Shown piece after piece: positions 58,694 through 64,000 of a DNA stretch of 64,000 nt (positions are counted from its first letter, which is position 1; the number at the start of each line of letters is the position of its first letter). The notes beneath the pieces are model-generated. The model saw only the letters and a program-made list of their open reading frames with translations. It was not told the DNA's origin and ran no database searches. Source of the stretch: [Clostridium] hylemonae DSM 15053 (GTDB taxonomy: Bacteria > Bacillota > Clostridia > Lachnospirales > Lachnospiraceae); NCBI RefSeq assembly GCF_008281175.1, contig NZ_CP036524.1, forward strand, positions 2,790,001 to 2,854,000. The letters run 5' to 3'. The translations under genes were made by a program, and so were the position numbers.

Positions 58694-59956
58694 ATGAACG
58701 ATACAAAGAAACCCAACACATCCCTGCAGGAGTTAAAGGACCAGTACGAAGCCGCCAGGGGAAAACATTTAAAACTGAATATGTCACGGGGAAAGCCGTC
58801 CCCCGGCCAGCTCGACCTGAGCAATGAACTGCTCGGTCCGCTGGATTCCTTCCTGACCGAGGATGGAACAGACGCAAGAAACTACGGTATCCTGGATGGG
58901 ATCCCGGAATGCAGGACACTGTTCGCCGACCTGCTCGGACTGGACCGCGACAGAATGATAATCGGAGGGAATTCAAGCTTAAGCCTCATGTTTGACACTG
59001 TGGCCGCGTTGTGTCTCTTCGGCACAGGCGGCAACCGCCCGTGGCAGCATTACAAATACGCCGGGACTCCGGTCAAGTTCCTCTGTCCGTCCCCGGGGTA
59101 CGACCGCCACTTCAGGATCTGTGAAGAACTCGGCATTGAGATGATCCCGGTACCGCTAAGCAGCGAAGGCCCGGACATGGATCTTGTGACCGATCTTGTC
59201 AGACAGGACCCTCTCATCAAAGGAATGTGGTGCGTACCGCTCCACTCCAACCCGGAGGGCGTCTGCTACAGCGACCGTGTGGTGGAGCAGCTTGCCTCCA
59301 TGGAAACGGCGGCGCGTGACTTCCGTATCTTCTGGGATAACGCTTACGGGATCCATCACATATATGAAGAAGTAACGCTCATGAATATTCTGGATGCTTG
59401 TGAAAAGCACGGCCATCCGGAGCGGGCTTATTACTTCTTCTCCACGTCCAAGATAACGTTCCCCGGCGCCGGCGTCGCGCTCATCGCCTCCGGCCCGGAC
59501 AATATAAGGGAGCTGAAAGGACACATGTCCGCGCAGATCATAAGCTACGACAAGCTGAACCAGCTGCGCCACGTAAAATACTTTAAAACGCCGGACAACA
59601 TCCGGGCACATATGGCCCGCCTGGCAGACGAGCTCCGGCCCAAATTCGACCTGGTACTCTCCAAACTGGAAGCAGAACTTCGCGGTACCGGCCTCGCTTC
59701 CTGGAGCCATCCAAAGGGAGGATATTTCATCTCTTTGAACACGCTGCCCGGATGCGCAAAAAGGACGGTAGAACTGGCCAGAGAAGCCGGCGTCGTGCTG
59801 ACGGACGCGGGGGCGACTTACCCATACGGAAGAGATGAAAACGACAGCAACATCCGCATCGCTCCGTCCTATCCGTCACTCGGGGAACTGGACGCGGCAA
59901 TGGATATCTTTATCTTATGTATTAAAATCGCGGCACTGGAAACGAATAAAAAATAA
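58694..59956 (+). CDS. Aspartate aminotransferase (PF12897 / Rv3722c-type)
   Basis: This 420-residue fold-type I PLP enzyme has the hallmark LNMSRGKPSPGQLDLS near residue 29, then DGIPECRTLFADLLG, HSNPEGVCYS, WDNAYGIHHIYE, and FFSTSKITFPGAGVALI (the Schiff-base Lys). The characterised Mycobacterium tuberculosis relative is the main aspartate aminotransferase. It is coded just before glutamate dehydrogenase, a sensible pair for nitrogen exchange between aspartate and glutamate. The ATG has an AAGGAGGA site. Confidence 0.9.
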   Translation: MNDTKKPNTSLQELKDQYEAARGKHLKLNMSRGKPSPGQLDLSNELLGPLDSFLTEDGTDARNYGILDGIPECRTLFADLLGLDRDRMIIGGNSSLSLMFDTVAALCLFGTGGNRPWQHYKYAGTPVKFLCPSPGYDRHFRICEELGIEMIPVPLSSEGPDMDLVTDLVRQDPLIKGMWCVPLHSNPEGVCYSDRVVEQLASMETAARDFRIFWDNAYGIHHIYEEVTLMNILDACEKHGHPERAYYFFSTSKITFPGAGVALIASGPDNIRELKGHMSAQIISYDKLNQLRHVKYFKTPDNIRAHMARLADELRPKFDLVLSKLEAELRGTGLASWSHPKGGYFISLNTLPGCAKRTVELAREAGVVLTDAGATYPYGRDENDSNIRIAPSYPSLGELDAAMDIFILCIKIAALETNKK

Positions 59957-59984
59957 ATCAAATAAAAAAGGAGAACGAAAAATT

Positions 59985-61247
59985 ATGAACAACACATACA
60001 ATCCATACGACAACGTATTAAAGGTAGTATCAGAGGCAGCTAATATCCTCGGCTATACGGACAGTGATATCGAGGCGCTCAAATATCCGGAGAGAGAACT
60101 GAAAGTAGCCATCCCGGTCAGAATGGACGACGGCAGCACAAAAGTATTTGAAGGTTACCGTATCCAGCACTCCACATCGAGAGGACCTGCCAAGGGCGGG
60201 ATCCGTTTCCATCCGGATGTCAATCTGGACGAAGTGAAAGCGCTCGCTGCCTGGATGACCTTCAAGTGCGCGGTCGTAAATATTCCGTACGGCGGCGGCA
60301 AGGGAGGCGTCGTGTGCGACCCGAACAAATTGTCCGAAGACGAGATCCGCGCCATCACGAGACGGTTCACGGCAGCGATCGCGCCGCTCATCGGACCGGA
60401 ACAGGATATTCCTGCTCCTGATGTAGGAACAAACGCCGCTGTCATGGGCTGGATGATGGACACGTACAGTATGCTGAAAGGCCACTGTGTACACGGCGTC
60501 GTGACCGGCAAGCCGATCGAACTCGGCGGAGCGCTCGGCCGCAGTGAGGCGACAGGCCGCGGCGTTATGTTTACGACAAAGAATGTATTGAAAAAGCTCG
60601 GCATAGACCCGGAGAACACGACCGTTGCCATCCAGGGTATGGGAAATGTCGGGAGTATCACGGCCAAGCTTCTTCACCGGGAAGGAATGAAGGTCGTCGC
60701 TGTAAGCGATGTATCCGGAGGCATCTACAAAGAGAGCGGCCTCAATATACCTGAAATTCTCGACTACCTGTCCCAGAACAGGAAGAACCTGCTCTCCGGC
60801 TATGAGGAGGACGGCATGACACGCATCAGCAATGCAGAGCTTCTGGAACTGGATGTAAAAGTGCTCATTCCCGCTGCTCTTGAAAATCAGATAAACGCAG
60901 CCAACGCAGAACGTATCCGGGCAGATATCATCGTGGAAGCCGCCAACGGACCGACTGCCTCTGAAGCCGACGACATTCTGGCCGGAAAAGGCGTCCTTGT
61001 CGTACCGGACATTCTGGCAAATGCCGGCGGTGTCGTCGTATCTTACTTCGAGTGGGTACAGAACATCCAGTCTGTGAGCTGGACCGAAGAGACTGTCAAC
61101 GAAAAGCTTAAGAATATCATGGATCCGGCCTTCGAGGCTGTCTGGGACATTTCCCGCAAAAATAACGGGACGCTGCGCACCGGAGCGTACCTCATTGCCG
61201 TGAAACGGGTCGTGGAGGCAAAGAAAGCAAGAGCCATCTGGCCGTAA
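59985..61247 (+). CDS. Glutamate dehydrogenase (NAD(P)-dependent, Glu/Leu/Phe/Val family)
   Basis: This 420-residue hexameric-type enzyme interconverts glutamate and 2-oxoglutarate plus ammonia. STSRGPAKGGIRFHPDV, MTFKCAVVNIPYGGGKGGVVCDP (catalytic Lys), PAPDVGTN, GRGVMFTTKNVL and VAIQGMGNVGS (Rossmann) are present. The start ATG at 59985 has an AAAGGAG site; upstream in-frame codons overlap the aminotransferase out of frame and are rejected. It ends 26 bases before a strong terminator. Confidence 0.94.
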   Translation: MNNTYNPYDNVLKVVSEAANILGYTDSDIEALKYPERELKVAIPVRMDDGSTKVFEGYRIQHSTSRGPAKGGIRFHPDVNLDEVKALAAWMTFKCAVVNIPYGGGKGGVVCDPNKLSEDEIRAITRRFTAAIAPLIGPEQDIPAPDVGTNAAVMGWMMDTYSMLKGHCVHGVVTGKPIELGGALGRSEATGRGVMFTTKNVLKKLGIDPENTTVAIQGMGNVGSITAKLLHREGMKVVAVSDVSGGIYKESGLNIPEILDYLSQNRKNLLSGYEEDGMTRISNAELLELDVKVLIPAALENQINAANAERIRADIIVEAANGPTASEADDILAGKGVLVVPDILANAGGVVVSYFEWVQNIQSVSWTEETVNEKLKNIMDPAFEAVWDISRKNNGTLRTGAYLIAVKRVVEAKKARAIWP

Positions 61248-61265
61248 AGAATACTCATTAACAAC

Positions 61266-61312
61266 AAAGCAGCACATTGTATGCGTTCTGTCCGCATACA
61301 ATGTGTTGCTTT
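61266..61312 (+). terminator. Terminator of the aspartate aminotransferase/gdh operon
   Basis: A 20-bp stem (61266-61285 with 61293-61312, one G-U pair) with a 7-base loop. The T tract is short (GCTTTCG). Confidence 0.8.
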
Positions 61313-61334
61313 CGCCTTAAAGCAAAGTTATAAT
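61306..61334 (+). promoter_or_regulatory. Sigma-A promoter of the LysR gene
   Basis: TTGCTT (61306-61311) and TATAAT (61329-61334), 17-bp spacer; the -35 overlaps the end of the terminator stem. It lies 33 bases before the LysR start. Confidence 0.65.
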
Positions 61335-61366
61335 AGAATCAACAACAAAACCGGAGGAATCTTGAG

Positions 61367-62326
61367 ATGTTTAATTCCATGAATTACATATACGAAGTAT
61401 ACAAGGAACGCAGTTTTTCCAAAGCCGCCGCCAATCTTTACATAAGCCAGCCATCCTTAAGCGCCGCCGTCAAAAAGGTGGAGGAAAAGATCGGCGCTCC
61501 CATATTTGACAGAAGCGTAAGCCCGATCAAGCTCACGGAATGCGGACGCCATTACATAAAAGCCGTGGAAGAGATCATGGATATTCAGAATCAGTTTGAA
61601 AATTATATGACTAATATAAACGAACTTAAGACAGGACAGATCGCCATCGGCGGGAGCAACCTGTTCGCTTCTTACATCCTGCCCCCGATCATCACAAGAT
61701 TTACCAAGAAGTATCCGCTCGTAAAAGTACATCTCATAGAAGCCAATACCCCCCAGCTCATCGACCAGCTGTTCCACGGCGCGCTGGACCTTGTGATAGA
61801 CAATTCCTCCTTTCCGGACACGATCTACCAGCACCACCTCTACACAAAGGAGACGCTGCTGCTGGCTGTGCCGCGGTCCTTTCCTTCCAATCAGGAAGCC
61901 TCCTCCTTCCAGCTTACGATAGAGGACATACTGGCCGACCGGCACCTGATAGAAGACACGCCATGCGTGCCTCTTTCACTTTTCGAGCATGAACCTTTTG
62001 TCTTTCTGCGCTCAGGCAATGACACCCGCTCCCGCGCAGATAAGATCTGCCAGTCACAGTCCTTTCTTCCGAATATCGTATTAAAGCTTGACCAGCAGGT
62101 CACCGCATTCAACGTGTGCTGTTACGGCATGGGCGTGACTTTTGTGAGCGACTCCCTCCTGAAGCACATGCCGGACAAAAGAGACTGTTATTACTATAAA
62201 GTGGATGACAGCCATACAGGACGAAGCATCTGCTTTTATCATAAGCAGACGAAATACGTGACGAGAGCTATGGAGGAATTTCTGAAAACTGCCCGGGAAC
62301 AATCCATGGGAGAGACGCAGCTGTGA
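61367..62326 (+). CDS. LysR-family regulator
   Basis: This 319-residue LysR protein has the helix-turn-helix IYEVYKERSFSKAAANLYISQPSLSAAVKKVEEKIG and an effector domain (QIAIGGSNLFASYILPPIITRFTKKYP). It follows the gdh operon in the same direction with its own promoter and may control that operon, as GltC-type regulators do elsewhere. The ATG has a CGGAGGAA site. Confidence 0.9.
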   Translation: MFNSMNYIYEVYKERSFSKAAANLYISQPSLSAAVKKVEEKIGAPIFDRSVSPIKLTECGRHYIKAVEEIMDIQNQFENYMTNINELKTGQIAIGGSNLFASYILPPIITRFTKKYPLVKVHLIEANTPQLIDQLFHGALDLVIDNSSFPDTIYQHHLYTKETLLLAVPRSFPSNQEASSFQLTIEDILADRHLIEDTPCVPLSLFEHEPFVFLRSGNDTRSRADKICQSQSFLPNIVLKLDQQVTAFNVCCYGMGVTFVSDSLLKHMPDKRDCYYYKVDDSHTGRSICFYHKQTKYVTRAMEEFLKTAREQSMGETQL

Positions 62327-62464
62327 AATATGAGCCTCCATGATCACGCTTTTTATGCAGAACAGAAAGAACAGGAAGACAAGATAGACGAACGTGCCGG
62401 GTTATGTTAAAATGAAAAGAAGACATCCACACGTCTCGCATTATAATGGAGGAGCAATCAATTC

Positions 62465-64000
62465 ATGGAAAACAAAAATATGTCAGAGAACAAAACGGAA
62501 AAAGCAGGCCAGACCTCCAGTTATGATCACGATACACAGTATTTTCAGATGATGATGGAGGAATATGACGGAAATATCTACATCAGCGATATCGAGACCT
62601 ATGATCTGCTCTATCTGAACCAGACTGCCTGCCGTTCTCTTGACCGACACCTGGAAGAAATAATAGGCTGTAAATGCTATAAAGTGATCCAGGGAAGAAA
62701 CGATCCCTGCCCCTTCTGTACCAACGATAAACTGCGTGAGGACGAGTATTACGAGTGGGAATTTTACAATCCGGTCCTTGAGCGGACATTTATGATAAAA
62801 GACAGGCTCATCAACTGGAACGGCCGTATGGCGCGGATGGAACTGTCCCATGATATGTATACGAGCAAATTCAAACTGGAGAAAAAGAGCCGGGAACAGG
62901 ACGCGCTGCTGCGCTCCGTGCCCGGCGGTTTTGCCCGTCTGGATGCGCGGGACTGCAGCACCGTGCTCTGGTACGGGGCGGATTTTCTCGGTATGATCGG
63001 ATATACGGCAAAACAGTTTGAACAAGAACTGGACAGCCAGTGCAGCTACCTTCATCCGGACGACCTGCAGCGCATTATCCCCATCCTGCATGAACTGGAG
63101 ACTTCCGGGGGCAGCGCGGTGACCGAGGCACAGGTCATCACCCGCAGCGGCGAGACAAAGATCCTGACGATCACTCTGTCTTATGCCAGCGGTGAGGAGA
63201 GCTGGGACGGGATCCCATCATTTTATACGATCGGGATCGACATCACAAAAGAGCGCATGGAGCAGGAACGCCAGCGGAAAATGCTGGAGGACGCCTACAA
63301 GACGGCCCGGATCGCAAGCGAAGCCAAAACTAATTTTCTTTCTTCCATGTCCCACGATATACGCACGCCCATGAACGCCATCATGGGAATGACTGCCATC
63401 GCCGAGGCGAATCTTTATACCCCGGACAAGCTCAAAGACTGCCTGTCCAAGATCAATGCTTCGGCCCAGCATCTGCTCGGACTGATCAACGAAGTTCTCG
63501 ATATGTCCAAGATAGAGAGCGGAAAGATCGATCTGACCTTCGGGACGGTCTCTCTGCCGGAGCTGTTTCAGAATATATCAGATATGTGCCGGCCCCTGGC
63601 GCAGGAGAAAAATCAGAAGTTACAGCTCAGCGTTGATGATGTGTGTCATAAAACCGTCATAACAGACGGGGGACGGCTCCAGCAGGTTCTCATGAACCTG
63701 CTCACGAACGCGATCAAATATACGCCTGAAGGCGGCGCGATCAGCCTGCACGTCCGGGAGATCCCGTCCGATGCCGTATATAAGGGACAGTACGAGTTTA
63801 TTGTCACAGACAACGGAATCGGTATGACCGCCGAATACATTCCCCATATATTTGAACCTTTCAGCAGAGCCGAAGACACAAGGATCAATAAGATTCAGGG
63901 AACCGGACTCGGACTGGCTATCACGCAGAATATCGTCAATATGATGAACGGCACGATAGAGGTACAGAGTGAGCCGGAAAATGGGAGCCGCTTTATAGTC
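62465..64000 (+). CDS. PAS-domain sensor histidine kinase, 3' end missing
   Basis: 512 codons are visible before the right edge. There are two PAS-like domains (about 30-120 with CPFCTNDKLR, and 140-270), a coiled linker, the phosphoacceptor FLSSMSHDIRTPMNAIMGMTAIAE and an ATPase domain with LLTNAIKYTPEGG, DNGIGM, and GTGLGLAIT. No membrane helix is seen, so it is cytoplasmic. The family often carries C-terminal receiver and Hpt domains, which would lie beyond the window. The ATG has a GGAGGAG site. Confidence 0.88.
   Translation, partial: MENKNMSENKTEKAGQTSSYDHDTQYFQMMMEEYDGNIYISDIETYDLLYLNQTACRSLDRHLEEIIGCKCYKVIQGRNDPCPFCTNDKLREDEYYEWEFYNPVLERTFMIKDRLINWNGRMARMELSHDMYTSKFKLEKKSREQDALLRSVPGGFARLDARDCSTVLWYGADFLGMIGYTAKQFEQELDSQCSYLHPDDLQRIIPILHELETSGGSAVTEAQVITRSGETKILTITLSYASGEESWDGIPSFYTIGIDITKERMEQERQRKMLEDAYKTARIASEAKTNFLSSMSHDIRTPMNAIMGMTAIAEANLYTPDKLKDCLSKINASAQHLLGLINEVLDMSKIESGKIDLTFGTVSLPELFQNISDMCRPLAQEKNQKLQLSVDDVCHKTVITDGGRLQQVLMNLLTNAIKYTPEGGAISLHVREIPSDAVYKGQYEFIVTDNGIGMTAEYIPHIFEPFSRAEDTRINKIQGTGLGLAITQNIVNMMNGTIEVQSEPENGSRFIV

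Noticed and set aside
60030-61301. 423-codon open frame on the minus strand opposite glutamate dehydrogenase
   Set aside because: It mirrors the codons of a fully conserved enzyme on the plus strand and has no recognisable domain or ribosome site.

Overview
The window looks like a chromosomal segment of a spore-forming, anaerobic Gram-positive gut bacterium of the Lachnospiraceae (Clostridium cluster XIVa, scindens/hylemonae-like). This is inferred from gene content: the oxygen-sensitive glycyl-radical pair hypD/hypE, [FeFe]-hydrogenase-like and ferredoxin genes, YlmC/YmxH, Spo0A-type domains, strong AGGAGG ribosome sites and sigma-A-type promoters. There is no rRNA, CRISPR array, prophage or intact IS element. 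Base composition is moderate, apart from clearly AT-rich islands around 24.9-27.1 kb and 32.2-34.4 kb.

Layout. 1-5 kb: hydroxyproline dehydratase (hypD, cut by the window edge) with its activase, a DUF1848 protein, a membrane-anchored MerR regulator, and bioY behind a BirA operator. 5-10 kb: an HD hydrolase and a 1262-residue RND exporter with a large coiled-coil insertion. 9.7-17 kb: housekeeping (SDR, exoA, truA, nrdR, ylmC), a Nat-type ABC exporter, an XRE/membrane pair, ferredoxin and a carbamate kinase. 17.4-25.2 kb: tRNA-Gly, then an accessory locus with two stand-alone Spo0A-like DNA-binding proteins and two tandem collagen-like surface proteins. The promoters of both collagen-like genes carry the same tandem TGTCCC boxes, one helical turn apart. 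25.2-27.2 kb: a YefM-type antitoxin with a nonsense-broken toxin, and a HEPN/MNT pair bracketed by two copies of the tRNA-Pro terminator. 27.4-32.2 kb: a divergent dapB, ybjQ, a NadM-like adenylyltransferase, a DEAD-box helicase and a DMT transporter. 32.2-34.4 kb: an AT-rich LysR/M20-amidohydrolase cassette. 34.4-41.3 kb: a hydrogenase-like protein, a PNPOx-fold protein, ribU under an FMN riboswitch, a cyclase, cfa, a PadR/membrane pair and a Crp/Fnr regulator.

41.4-50 kb: a 5-oxoproline operon (pxpB, pxpC, a D-2-hydroxyacid dehydrogenase, pxpA and a DAACS symporter) next to a LysR gene, with a divergent PLP enzyme and glycerate kinase. The symporter and PxpABC would import and open 5-oxoproline or feed glutamate. 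The PLP enzyme, dehydrogenase and kinase could together route an amino acid through hydroxypyruvate and glycerate, but that link is inference. 50-58.5 kb: thioredoxin, a membrane MutS-like ATPase, a lantibiotic-immunity-type ABC transporter (FEG) with its RK two-component system and no bacteriocin gene, and a PEP/pyruvate-binding protein. 58.7-64 kb: an aspartate aminotransferase/glutamate dehydrogenase operon, a LysR regulator and the start of a PAS histidine kinase.

The most novel-looking item is the orphan Spo0A-like/collagen-like locus. Dispersed GGGGAC/GGGGTC palindromes and the broken toxin are also worth checking.
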